NCBI GenBank assembly: GCA_035575925.1
Contig: DATLXK010000050.1
Location: 5,830-69,829 of the forward strand
Source of the DNA: DASWTL01 sp035575925
GTDB lineage: Bacteria; Bacteroidota; Bacteroidia; Sphingobacteriales; Sphingobacteriaceae
Length of the DNA stretch: 64,000 bases
Direction of reading: 5' to 3'
Below the pieces are notes generated by a model that saw nothing but the letters and a program-made list of their open reading frames with translations, was not told where the DNA came from and did no database searches. The translations under genes were made by a program, and so were the position numbers. The number at the start of each line of letters is the position of its first letter. Positions within the stretch are counted from its first letter, which is position 1. This document shows positions 1 to 8,020 of this stretch, piece after piece.

Positions 1-345
1 TGCTCCATTATTCTTTAGAACATTAGCAAACTGGCAAACCTTATCATATAACTGACGATAAGTTAAAACCCGATGATTTTCTTCAGGATCATTGGGCTCC
101 CAGATAATAGCTGGTTTGTCACCTGATTGAGCCAAATGACGATCAAGGCAATTTTCCGTTATATTTAGTTTAGCTCCGTTAAACCATTTTATTTCCGGTT
201 CTTTAAAATTCCACTCCAGTACCGAATCCCACTTTTTTTTCCATAAAAAATTATCGGCTATTCCGGCCCAGAAGTTTTCAGGCTCGGCTATGCTGTAATC
301 ATAAACACGCTTGTAATCCTCAAAAGAGTTTATTTCTAAGTTCAT
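1..345 (-). CDS. acs: Acetyl-CoA synthetase, N-terminal part (runs off the window)
   Basis: Only the first 115 codons lie in the window. ATG is at 345-343 and the frame is still open at base 1. The translation has the N-terminal domain of AMP-forming acetyl-CoA synthetases: a FWAGIADNFLWKKKWD-like segment, KWFNGAKLNITENCLDRH and KPAIIWEPNDP. The enzyme converts acetate, ATP and CoA to acetyl-CoA in the cytoplasm. It lies 21 bp downstream of the ActP-like symporter on the same strand, so uptake and activation of acetate are probably co-transcribed. The family assignment is secure; catalytic residues are outside the window. Confidence 0.93.
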   Translation of the reverse strand, partial: MNLEINSFEDYKRVYDYSIAEPENFWAGIADNFLWKKKWDSVLEWNFKEPEIKWFNGAKLNITENCLDRHLAQSGDKPAIIWEPNDPEENHRVLTYRQLYDKVCQFANVLKNNGA

Positions 346-366
346 TAATTAAATTGATAGGTGTAT

Positions 367-2292
367 TTAAGCTTTAAATTGTTCTGTATTATTATTCCTT
401 ATTTGCTGAGACATCAGGGAAACCAGAAAAACGGTAATTACTGCTAAAGGAAACGAAATAATTGCCGGGTTGTCGAGTTTATGGATCGCGTTGGCGGTAT
501 CTAAACCATAACGATCCCACATAGTTGGTGAAGTCAGAATTATCCCGAGCGAGGAAACAATACCAACTATTATAGACCATGCTATTCCTTTTGCTGTTGT
601 TTTCTTCCAGAAAAGCAAGAATAGTATGGCAGGAAGATTAGCGGAGGCTGCTATTGAAAATGCCCATCCAACTAAAAAAGATACGTTCATGCCTTTAAAT
701 AAAATTCCCAGTGCAATGGCAAAAACCCCTACTGCAAAAGCAGAAATTTTACCCGCACGGACCTTTTTTTCATCGCTCAGGTCGAGTTTCATGTAACTAT
801 CCATTAGGTCGTGCGCTATAGCCCCCGAAGACGCAATGATTAATCCGGCCACGGTACCTAATATAGTAGCAAATGCAACAGCAGAAATAACAGAAAATAA
901 TACTACCCCAAAGGCACGGGCAAGAAGAGGAGCGGCCATATTGCTGGATTCTACATCCAGCACACCATTAACTGCAGCACCCAAACCTAAAAACAAAGTA
1001 AGTACATAGAACGCTCCAATTGCTGCAATTGCAAGTATGGTTGATTTCCTTGCATCCCGTTGCGATTTAACTGTGTAGTACCTGATAAGAATATGTGGCA
1101 AAGCTGCCGTACCCAGAAATAACGCCAGCATTAATGAAATAAAATCAAGTCTGCTCCAGACACTGGCACCCTTCCCGATTTTATACTTCAGACCCGGAAG
1201 CATAAAATCTTTTCCTGATGTGATATTCTGGGAGTATACCGTTACCTTTTTGCCGTTATCTGTAAATTTAGTCTCTGAAAACCGCACGATCTCACTTTTT
1301 TCAATAGTTGAAAGAAACTCAAAAGGGCCTACCGGTCCGGATCTATTTACCTCTTTACCATCAACAATGATTTTGCTCATGTGCCCAACCTGGTAAAACT
1401 TAGCTTTTGACTTTGGTTCGCCATTATAAAGCTTGGAACCGTTATCTCCTTCTGAAATAGAAAGCGCTTCTGTTAAGGTGTACTTCTCCTCTTTTTTCAC
1501 CAGATCGAACCATCTTTCTACACCACCTTTCTCCAGCTTAACAAAATTCTTACCCTTTACTTCATTCTGGCTAACTACTTTCCAATCTTCTGCTCTTACT
1601 ACTTTACCATTAGCAACTTCGGGCGACAGTATCGCAAATTCATGATATGGCTGATCTTTATGATCCGGTTTTAAAGTAAAACCGTTTTTAAGAATATAAA
1701 TGGTCAGAATAGTAGATAAAACGATCAACAATCCGCCTTTTATAAACTGAACATATGTTGTTGAGGTCATACCGGCGCTTGCAACAATAATTATTACAAC
1801 CATCCCTACCAGCACCACACCAACCCAATGAGGAAGCCCCAGCAGTGGCGTAACAAGATCGCCGGCACCCACCATTTGAGGGATAAGATAAAAAATGGAG
1901 ACTATCAGCGTACTGATTGCTGCAGTTAGTGTTACAGCACGCGATTTAAACGTGGAGTTAAGGGCATCAGTAAATGTATATTTTCCAAGCCGTTTAAGTG
2001 GCTCAGCTATAAGAAATAGTGCTACAACCCAGCCTGCAAGAAATCCTATAGAATACAGGAAGCCATCAAATCCTACAGAGGCAATCATTCCGCAAATGCC
2101 CAGGAAAGAAGCCGCCGAAAGATAGTCGCCGGCAAAAGCAATTCCATTTACAGCCCAGTGTATTTGACCTCCGGCAGCATAATAAGATGCAGCAGACTTG
2201 GTTTTACGGGCAAAATAAAATGATAGCCAGAGAACGAAACTTACAAATACGATAAAAAACAGTAAGGCTATATACGATACTCCGTAAATCAT
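367..2292 (-). CDS. actP: Cation/acetate symporter-like sodium:solute symporter (SSS family)
   Basis: Inner-membrane transporter of 641 residues with about 13 hydrophobic segments and the SSS-family core (YYAAGGQIHWAVNGIAFAGD near residues 38-56). Known relatives of this subtype (VC_2705/ActP) take up acetate or other short carboxylates with Na+. Residues about 204-380 form a long hydrophilic insertion between two membrane segments, rich in Lys and Glu, absent from E. coli ActP. The gene overlaps the upstream DUF485 gene by 4 bp and precedes acs, the usual small protein-actP-acs arrangement. Acetate as substrate is inferred from that context; another monocarboxylate is possible. Confidence 0.85.
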   Translation of the reverse strand: MIYGVSYIALLFFIVFVSFVLWLSFYFARKTKSAASYYAAGGQIHWAVNGIAFAGDYLSAASFLGICGMIASVGFDGFLYSIGFLAGWVVALFLIAEPLKRLGKYTFTDALNSTFKSRAVTLTAAISTLIVSIFYLIPQMVGAGDLVTPLLGLPHWVGVVLVGMVVIIIVASAGMTSTTYVQFIKGGLLIVLSTILTIYILKNGFTLKPDHKDQPYHEFAILSPEVANGKVVRAEDWKVVSQNEVKGKNFVKLEKGGVERWFDLVKKEEKYTLTEALSISEGDNGSKLYNGEPKSKAKFYQVGHMSKIIVDGKEVNRSGPVGPFEFLSTIEKSEIVRFSETKFTDNGKKVTVYSQNITSGKDFMLPGLKYKIGKGASVWSRLDFISLMLALFLGTAALPHILIRYYTVKSQRDARKSTILAIAAIGAFYVLTLFLGLGAAVNGVLDVESSNMAAPLLARAFGVVLFSVISAVAFATILGTVAGLIIASSGAIAHDLMDSYMKLDLSDEKKVRAGKISAFAVGVFAIALGILFKGMNVSFLVGWAFSIAASANLPAILFLLFWKKTTAKGIAWSIIVGIVSSLGIILTSPTMWDRYGLDTANAIHKLDNPAIISFPLAVITVFLVSLMSQQIRNNNTEQFKA

Positions 2293-2576
2293 GATTGTAT
2301 CTCCTCTTTATCATTCATATCATCTTCGTAGCGTGAACAGAGATAATTATATAAAATCCCCAGCAAAACTGCGAACAGAATGAGTCCAAAGCCATAAATA
2401 ATAGCTAAATTAAGGCCCATCATTACTTCCTGACCTAATAATTCGTAATTCAGCACTCCGATTGCTACAAACCCTGCATAGAAAAACAGGTATAAAAAGA
2501 AAAACCAAACTCCCAATCTTGCCTTCTTTTTTGCAGCATTGTCAATGCCTGTTTCAGCAGCTGGTTTATGAAGCAT
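2289..2576 (-). CDS. DUF485 family small membrane protein
   Basis: 95-residue protein with two hydrophobic helices (about residues 22-44 and 55-77) and charged ends, typical of DUF485 (the YjcH type found beside ActP). Its stop overlaps the symporter start (ATGA), which implies translational coupling. The family is almost always encoded with SSS acetate symporters and is thought to be an accessory subunit, although its molecular role is not established. It is the first gene of the acetate operon; the promoter should lie in 2577-2700. Confidence 0.85.
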   Translation of the reverse strand: MLHKPAAETGIDNAAKKKARLGVWFFFLYLFFYAGFVAIGVLNYELLGQEVMMGLNLAIIYGFGLILFAVLLGILYNYLCSRYEDDMNDKEEIQS

Positions 2577-2956
2577 AAGTATATAATTAGTTTATGGTTA
2601 GTTAATGCAGTAAACCTAAATAAAAAATTAAAAACGTGGAAAAAATATCAATTTCTTATCCTTTTTTATTTAACTAAGCGGCTATTTAAAATGAAATCGT
2701 TTCGCTTCAGAGGATTAGTGATGGCACACGCGACACATTACGGGGGCCGGTGTCTCCACCGGGCTACTTTTAATAATATATCAAAAGAAATTTAACAGCT
2801 TCAGGAAAAATAATATATGAGAAGATCCATTTATTGAAACACGGTTTGCATGCTTGATAATAATTTATCTAATGTATTGCTTAATTAATTTTAATTCCTG
2901 ATATTTGCAAACTCTTTAAAGAGCTGAGTTTTACAAACGAATACAATTATAGAGTC
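2577..2956. other. Intergenic region between divergent acetate and ribosomal operons
   Basis: 380 bp with no convincing gene. An open frame at 2568-2795 (+) has no family resemblance and low-complexity composition, so I reject it. A GC-rich island at 2730-2765 contains a hairpin with 6-bp perfect arms (CCGGTG 2747-2752 / CACCGG 2757-2762, loop TCTC). ATATTTGC at 2901-2908 is a partial match to a Bacteroidota -7 element about 50 bp before rpmB and may be its promoter. The acetate operon must also start here; TAGGTTTA on the minus strand near 2611-2618 is a weak candidate. Confidence 0.5.
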
Positions 2957-3190
2957 ATGTCGAGAATTTGTGATTTAACAGGGAAAATGGCAATGAATGG
3001 TCATCACGTATCTAACTCAAACGTGAAGACTAAACGTAAATTTTATCCTAATCTGAAGGTGAAAAGATTTTTTATACCTGAAGAAAACCGCTGGATCACG
3101 CTGAAAGTATCTACTTCAGCTATAAAAACCATTAATAAAAATGGTATCAGCGCAGTAATTAGTAAATTCCTTAAAAAAGGATACGTATAA
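2957..3190 (+). CDS. rpmB: 50S ribosomal protein L28
   Basis: 77 residues matching bacterial L28 over the full length: MSRICDLTGK at the start, then the basic GHHVSNSNVKTKRKFYPNL segment. It is a structural protein of the large ribosomal subunit. It starts the cluster rpmB-rpmG-DUF4295-ftsY, conserved in Bacteroidota. The N-terminus keeps one Cys, not the zinc-ribbon set of four. Confidence 0.97.
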   Translation: MSRICDLTGKMAMNGHHVSNSNVKTKRKFYPNLKVKRFFIPEENRWITLKVSTSAIKTINKNGISAVISKFLKKGYV

Positions 3191-3247
3191 AAGTTATATG
3201 TTATAAGTTGCTATGACTTATGACCTACTAACATAGAACATATTAAA

Positions 3248-3430
3248 ATGGCTAAAAAAGGAAACAGAGTTCAGGTTATACTGGAGTGTACAGAACATAA
3301 AGAAACTGGTCTGCCGGGAATGTCCCGTTATATCACTACCAAGAATAAAAAGAACACCACGGAGCGTTTGGAACAAAAAAAATACAATCCGGTATTAAAA
3401 AAGGTGACGGTTCACAAAGAGATAAAGTAA
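3248..3430 (+). CDS. rpmG: 50S ribosomal protein L33
   Basis: 60-residue L33 with MAKKGNRVQVILECTEHKE at the start and the KYNPVLKKVTVHKEIK-type end of the family. It belongs to the large subunit near the E site. Only one Cys is present, so it is the zinc-independent (C-) form. It lies 57 bp after rpmB and 52 bp before the DUF4295 gene and is presumably co-transcribed. Confidence 0.97.
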   Translation: MAKKGNRVQVILECTEHKETGLPGMSRYITTKNKKNTTERLEQKKYNPVLKKVTVHKEIK

Positions 3431-3482
3431 AAAGCTGATTTACTGGTAGTAACCAATAATTTACAACTCAAAAATATAAAAG

Positions 3483-3650
3483 ATGGCTAAGAAAGTAGTT
3501 GCGACCCTTAAAACGGGGAAAGGTAAAGAATATTCAAAGGTAATTACCATGATAAAATCACCTAAAACAGGTGCGTATTCTTTCAGAGAGATAATTGCTC
3601 ATAACGATCACATTAAAGATGCTATCGCTGAAGCAAAAAACGCTCAGTAA
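3483..3650 (+). CDS. DUF4295 family protein
   Basis: 55-residue basic protein starting MAKKVVATLKTGKGKEYSK and ending in Gln just before TAA at 3648-3650. DUF4295 proteins are small, lysine-rich and encoded almost always after rpmG in Bacteroidota. The location suggests a ribosome-associated role, but none has been established. An intrinsic terminator follows 24 bp after the stop, so the ribosomal part of the cluster can end here. Confidence 0.9.
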   Translation: MAKKVVATLKTGKGKEYSKVITMIKSPKTGAYSFREIIAHNDHIKDAIAEAKNAQ

Positions 3651-3673
3651 CACATCTCCAATAAAATATTGAG

Positions 3674-3706
3674 GCCGTTCCGAATTATCGGAAGGGCTTT
3701 TTTTTT
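3674..3706 (+). terminator. Intrinsic terminator after the L28/L33 cluster
   Basis: GCCGTTCCGA (3674-3683) pairs with TCGGAAGGGC (3688-3697) with one mismatch and loop ATTA, followed by nine T at 3698-3706. It separates the abundant ribosomal transcript from ftsY 13 bp later; partial read-through is likely because ftsY has little room for its own promoter. Confidence 0.85.
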
Positions 3707-3718
3707 AACTGTACTCCC

Positions 3719-4681
3719 ATGGGATTATTTGATTTTTTTAAGAAAAAAGATACTACCGCTGATGAGCAGGAAGCTCTGGATAAAGGACTTGAGAAAACGA
3801 AAGAGGGGTTATTCTCAAAGATCACAAAAGCTGTAATTGGAAAATCAACAGTAGATGATGATGTATTAGATGAACTTGAAGAAATACTGGTTACCTCGGA
3901 TGTAGGGGTAACGACTACACTTAAGATTATCGAACGTATCCAGAATAGGGTAATTCGTGATAAATATGTAAATACTTCTGAGTTGAATAATATTCTCAGA
4001 GAGGAAATACAAGAGCTTCTGGCAGAAAACAACAGCAATGATTTCCAGCATTTTGAATATGGAAGTCATAAGCCTTATGTTATTATGGTTGTTGGTGTGA
4101 ACGGAGTTGGAAAAACAACCACAATCGGGAAGCTGGCACATCAGTTGAAAGAATCAGGGAACCAGGTGGTATTAGGTGCTGCTGATACTTTTCGTGCGGC
4201 AGCCGTTGAACAGATAAAACTGTGGGGGGAACGTGTAAAAGTGCGTGTAGTTGCTCAGCCTATGGGGTCTGACCCCGCTTCAGTAGCTTTTGATACGCTT
4301 CAATCAGCTGTATCAAATGGTGATGACGTATGTATTATTGATACCGCCGGGCGTCTGCATAATAAGGTTGCCCTGATGAATGAGCTTACCAAGATCAAAA
4401 ACGTAATGAAAAAGGTAGTTCCCGATGCTCCTCATGAAATACTTTTAGTCCTTGATGCTTCAACAGGCCAAAATGCCATTGAACAATGCAGGCAATTTAC
4501 ACAGGCTACAGACGTTAACGCTTTAGCCCTGACAAAATTAGATGGCACAGCAAAAGGGGGTGTGGTAATCGGAATTTCAGACCAGTTTAAGATCCCTGTA
4601 AAATACATTGGTGTGGGTGAAGGCATGCATGATCTTCAGCTTTTTAATAAAAAGGAGTTTGTGGAATCGTTGTTCAAATGA
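3719..4681 (+). CDS. ftsY: Signal recognition particle receptor FtsY
   Basis: 320-residue SRP-family GTPase that receives SRP-bound ribosomes at the inner membrane. N-terminal MGLFDFFKKK is an amphipathic lipid-binding start. The N domain is followed by the G domain with P-loop GVNGVGKTT (residues 126-134), DTAGR (208-212) and TKLDGTAKGG (272-281). The long acidic A domain of E. coli FtsY is missing, as is usual in Bacteroidota. It lies 13 bp beyond the terminator of the ribosomal cluster. Confidence 0.97.
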   Translation: MGLFDFFKKKDTTADEQEALDKGLEKTKEGLFSKITKAVIGKSTVDDDVLDELEEILVTSDVGVTTTLKIIERIQNRVIRDKYVNTSELNNILREEIQELLAENNSNDFQHFEYGSHKPYVIMVVGVNGVGKTTTIGKLAHQLKESGNQVVLGAADTFRAAAVEQIKLWGERVKVRVVAQPMGSDPASVAFDTLQSAVSNGDDVCIIDTAGRLHNKVALMNELTKIKNVMKKVVPDAPHEILLVLDASTGQNAIEQCRQFTQATDVNALALTKLDGTAKGGVVIGISDQFKIPVKYIGVGEGMHDLQLFNKKEFVESLFK

Positions 4682-4700
4682 TTATAAAGTATTTTAGTAT

Positions 4701-4916
4701 ATGGCTAGCATAATTATTCATACAGATAACCAGAAAGACCTGACGTTGTTACAAGAATTAGCGCAAAAGATGGGCTTCAAAGCTCAGATATTAACAAATT
4801 CCCATAAAGAAGACTTTGTAATAGCAAAATCTATTGAAGAAAATAATGCTGCGGATCTATTAAGTTTTGAAGAGGCTAAATCATACTATCAGACTTTAAC
4901 TAAGTCGGAGAAGTGA
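4701..4916 (+). CDS. Antitoxin-like small protein of a decayed toxin-antitoxin pair
   Basis: 71 residues, MASIIIHTDNQKDLTLLQELAQKMG at the start, then a helical acidic C-terminal half. This resembles short Bacteroidota antitoxins of the DUF2683/RelB-like type, which begin with a beta-strand and neutralise RelE/ParE-type toxins. Its TGA stop overlaps a GTG start by 4 bp (GTGA at 4913-4916), the normal coupling of such operons, but the following toxin frame is broken. It is inserted between ftsY and rimO. The function is inferred from size, pattern and context. Confidence 0.55.
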   Translation: MASIIIHTDNQKDLTLLQELAQKMGFKAQILTNSHKEDFVIAKSIEENNAADLLSFEEAKSYYQTLTKSEK

Positions 4917-5019
4917 AAATTATATTCAATCGTAACTTTGTAAAAGAGCTTCAGTAATTCCTGCTAAAAACACGATTGATATACTGCCAGTCCTTCGTAA
5001 GAGTTATCGCACAATCTGA
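4913..5019 (+). pseudogene. Remnant of a RelE/ParE-type toxin
   Basis: From GTG 4913 the frame reads VKIIFNRNFVKELQ and stops at 4955-4957. The +1 shifted frame then continues IPAKNTIDILPVLRKSYRTI to TGA 5017-5019. Joined, the two pieces look like the N-terminal strand and helix of a RelE/ParE-type toxin, which normally continues for about 90 residues. The rest is missing: rimO starts at 5025. Both the frameshift and the truncation point to a dead toxin. Confidence 0.45.
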
Positions 5020-5024
5020 ATTAA

Positions 5025-6365
5025 ATGAAAACAAAATCAGTGCAATCTTCACAATCTGTGAAATCCCAAAAACCAAAAATCAATGTAATCACCTTAGGCT
5101 GCTCTAAGAATATTTACGATTCGGAAGTTTTAATGGGACAGCTTCGCGGCAATCAGCTGAATGTGGCACATGAAGCTGAGGATATTGGGAAGGACGATAT
5201 TATTGTAATTAATACCTGTGGTTTTATAGATAATGCAAAGCAGGAATCAATTGATACTATTTTACAATACAGCGAATTAAAAGAGCAGGGCAAGGTTGGG
5301 AAGGTGATAGTTACGGGATGCTTATCTGAGCGTTACAAGCCAGAACTTGAGGCTGAAATAACCAATGTAGATGCATACTTTGGAACAAACGATCTGCAGG
5401 GAATATTATCAAGTCTTGGAGCTGATTACAAGCACGAGCTAATTGGTGAACGGTTGTTAACTACTCCCGGACATTTTGCCTATTTTAAAATAGCAGAGGG
5501 ATGTAACCGTCCATGTTCGTTCTGTGCAATCCCTTTAATGCGGGGAAAACATGTTTCGCGGCCGATGGAAGACCTTGTTTCTGAGGCTAAATCCCTTGTA
5601 AAAAATGGCACAAAAGAAATCATACTCATTGCGCAGGATCTGACCTACTATGGCCTGGATCTATATAATAAGCGAAATCTTGCTGACCTTCTTCTCCGTC
5701 TGTCTGATGTGGAAGGAATTGAATGGATCCGGCTGCAATACGCATACCCTTCGGGTTTTCCCATGGATGTTCTGGATGTGATGAACGAGCGATCTAATAT
5801 TTGCAACTATCTGGATATGCCACTTCAGCACATTAGCGATAATATGCTGAAAAGTATGCGCAGAGGAATTACTAAACAGAAAACCACCGACTTAGTGAAT
5901 GCTATCCGGGATAGAGTTCCTGAAATCGCATTGAGAACCACGCTGATTTGTGGCTATCCGGGTGAAACTGAACGTGACTTTGATGAAATGAAGTTATGGG
6001 TTGAGGATACAAAATTTGACCGGCTGGGATGCTTTACTTATTCCCATGAGGAAAAAACCCATGCACATGAGCTGATCGACGATGTTCCTGAAGAAGTAAA
6101 ATTACAACGGGTGGAAGACATTATGGAAATTCAGCAAGGCATCTCTTATGATATTAATCAGCAAAAGGTTGGTAAACTATATAAAGTACTGATCGATAAA
6201 AAAGAAGGGAATTTCTTTACAGGACGTACTGAGTTTGATTCTCCTGAAGTAGATAATGAAGTTTTGATAGATGCAAGCATAAATTATGCTTCGGTTGGCA
6301 GCTTTGTAAATGTAAAGATTGACCGTGCAGAAGATTTTGATCTGTATGGACAGATTGTCAAATAA
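5025..6365 (+). CDS. rimO: Ribosomal protein S12 methylthiotransferase RimO
   Basis: 446-residue radical-SAM enzyme that methylthiolates the conserved Asp of ribosomal protein S12. The N-terminal MTTase domain carries Cys26 (LGCSKN), Cys65 (NTCGF) and Cys99 (TGCLSER) for the auxiliary 4Fe-4S cluster. The radical-SAM CxxxCxxC is Cys160/164/167 (GCNRPCSFC). The last 65 residues form the TRAM domain. LGCSKN together with AEGCNRPCSFCAIP distinguishes RimO from MiaB. The first 18 residues (Ser/Gln/Lys-rich) are an extension. It usually follows ftsY directly in this group. Confidence 0.96.
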   Translation: MKTKSVQSSQSVKSQKPKINVITLGCSKNIYDSEVLMGQLRGNQLNVAHEAEDIGKDDIIVINTCGFIDNAKQESIDTILQYSELKEQGKVGKVIVTGCLSERYKPELEAEITNVDAYFGTNDLQGILSSLGADYKHELIGERLLTTPGHFAYFKIAEGCNRPCSFCAIPLMRGKHVSRPMEDLVSEAKSLVKNGTKEIILIAQDLTYYGLDLYNKRNLADLLLRLSDVEGIEWIRLQYAYPSGFPMDVLDVMNERSNICNYLDMPLQHISDNMLKSMRRGITKQKTTDLVNAIRDRVPEIALRTTLICGYPGETERDFDEMKLWVEDTKFDRLGCFTYSHEEKTHAHELIDDVPEEVKLQRVEDIMEIQQGISYDINQQKVGKLYKVLIDKKEGNFFTGRTEFDSPEVDNEVLIDASINYASVGSFVNVKIDRAEDFDLYGQIVK

Positions 6366-6412
6366 TTTTACCGGATAGGTGAAGTCATCAATTTCCCCTA
6401 TTTTAGTTGCGG

Positions 6413-8011
6413 ATGAAAGCAACCTGCATCGATTATAAAGACACTGAAAGTTTTTCTCCAGCAGTAATCAGATATATTGAAGGAGATCCTGCCCTTGCCC
6501 CTTTTATCACTTATCCACCACATAAATCAGGATTTCAGCAGGCACTTTCTGACCGCAAAGTTACAGCAGACCGAACCTCTCTTGTACAAGTTCTTAAAGA
6601 GCAATATTCGAAAAGCAAAAAGCTAAATAATCAAAACACACAGCGGATTGAGCAAAATATTGAACTCCTGTTGTTAACTAACACTTTTACTGTTACTACG
6701 GGTCATCAGCTGAATATTTTTACCGGCCCGCTTTATTTTATTTACAAGATTGTAACTGCTATTAACCTGGCAAGCGATCTGAAAAAGCAATTTCCTGAAA
6801 AAAACTTTGTCCCTATTTACTGGATGGCTTCTGAGGATCATGATTTTGCGGAGATCAATCACACTCATATTGGTGGTAAAAAGATCAATTGGGAACAGCA
6901 AAACACAGGGGCAACAGGACGATTCAGTATCGAATCAATAAACGCTGTATTAGCTGAGTATAAATCAGTTTTAGGATATTCAGACCATGCTAAAAAGCTC
7001 GGCATTCTGGTAGACGACGCATACACAGAAGATAACCTTGCTGCGGCCACACGGACTTTAGTAAACGGGCTTTTTGCTGATTATGGACTTGTTATTCTTA
7101 ATGCAGATCATCACAAATTAAAGAAACAATTCACCAGCATTATTACCCGGGATATTATTGAACAATGCAGCTTTAAAAATATTGAAATAACCAATCTTGA
7201 ATTAGAAAAGACTGGCATCGAAGCCCAGGTAAACCCGCGTGAAATAAACTTCTTTTATCTTTTAGACAATCTTCGTGAGCGGGTTGTATTTGAAGACAAT
7301 AAATACATGGTATTAAACTCGGATATTAAATTCACCAGAGAAGGACTTCTTGAAGAAATCGCTGCCTTCCCTGAAAGATTTAGCCCTAATGTGGTATTAA
7401 GACCACTTTACCAGGAAACAATACTTCCAAACATAGCGTATATTGGTGGAGGTGCAGAAATAATTTACTGGCTTCAGCTTAAAAGAAATTTCGATTTTTA
7501 TAAGATTGATTTCCCTGTTCTCATTCTGAGAAATTCAGCTTTAGTTGTTGATGAAAAATTTGAAAAAAAATTATCTAAACTAGGCCTATCGATTAAGGAA
7601 ATTTTTAAAAACTCCAATCAGTTAAAAAAAGAATGGACTTTAGAACATTCGGAACATGAGTTGAAGCTTGTTAATGAATGGCAGCAACTGGAAAGCGTGT
7701 TTAAGGATATTAAAAACAGTGTATCTCTTATCGATCCCACTTTAGGTCCAAGTGCAGAGGCAATAAGGACGCGCTTGCATAAGGCGGTACAACGCCTGGA
7801 GAAAAAACTTCTGAAAGCAGAAAAAAGAAATCATTCAGAAGTTTTAGGACTGATAGATAATCTTAAAGAACAATACTTTTCACACGGCTTGCAGGAGCGT
7901 CATGAAAACTTCGGATTATTTTATGCAAAATATGGGGATGAGTTTATTGAATCTTTGGTGAAAGCTTTTAAGCCCCTTGATTTTAAGTTCACCATACTGT
8001 ATCCAGAATAA
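6413..8011 (+). CDS. bshC: Bacillithiol biosynthesis cysteine-adding enzyme BshC
   Basis: 532 residues from ATG 6413; a TTG at 6407 is in frame but an unnecessary start. Matches BshC throughout: VTTGHQLNIFTGPLYFIYK near residue 97, then MASEDHDFAEINH, which forms the nucleotide-binding core, and a C-terminal coiled coil (about residues 415-490). BshC is the putative ligase that adds cysteine to glucosaminyl-malate in the last step of bacillithiol synthesis. Its presence says this organism uses bacillithiol as its low-molecular-weight thiol. The other bsh genes are not in the window. Confidence 0.95.
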   Translation: MKATCIDYKDTESFSPAVIRYIEGDPALAPFITYPPHKSGFQQALSDRKVTADRTSLVQVLKEQYSKSKKLNNQNTQRIEQNIELLLLTNTFTVTTGHQLNIFTGPLYFIYKIVTAINLASDLKKQFPEKNFVPIYWMASEDHDFAEINHTHIGGKKINWEQQNTGATGRFSIESINAVLAEYKSVLGYSDHAKKLGILVDDAYTEDNLAAATRTLVNGLFADYGLVILNADHHKLKKQFTSIITRDIIEQCSFKNIEITNLELEKTGIEAQVNPREINFFYLLDNLRERVVFEDNKYMVLNSDIKFTREGLLEEIAAFPERFSPNVVLRPLYQETILPNIAYIGGGAEIIYWLQLKRNFDFYKIDFPVLILRNSALVVDEKFEKKLSKLGLSIKEIFKNSNQLKKEWTLEHSEHELKLVNEWQQLESVFKDIKNSVSLIDPTLGPSAEAIRTRLHKAVQRLEKKLLKAEKRNHSEVLGLIDNLKEQYFSHGLQERHENFGLFYAKYGDEFIESLVKAFKPLDFKFTILYPE

Positions 8012-8020
8012 ATCGTTTAA

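Noticed and set aside
2568..2795. 75-codon open frame upstream of rpmB
   Set aside because: No family resemblance, overlaps the start of the DUF485 gene and the acetate-operon promoter region, and translates a GC-rich hairpin.
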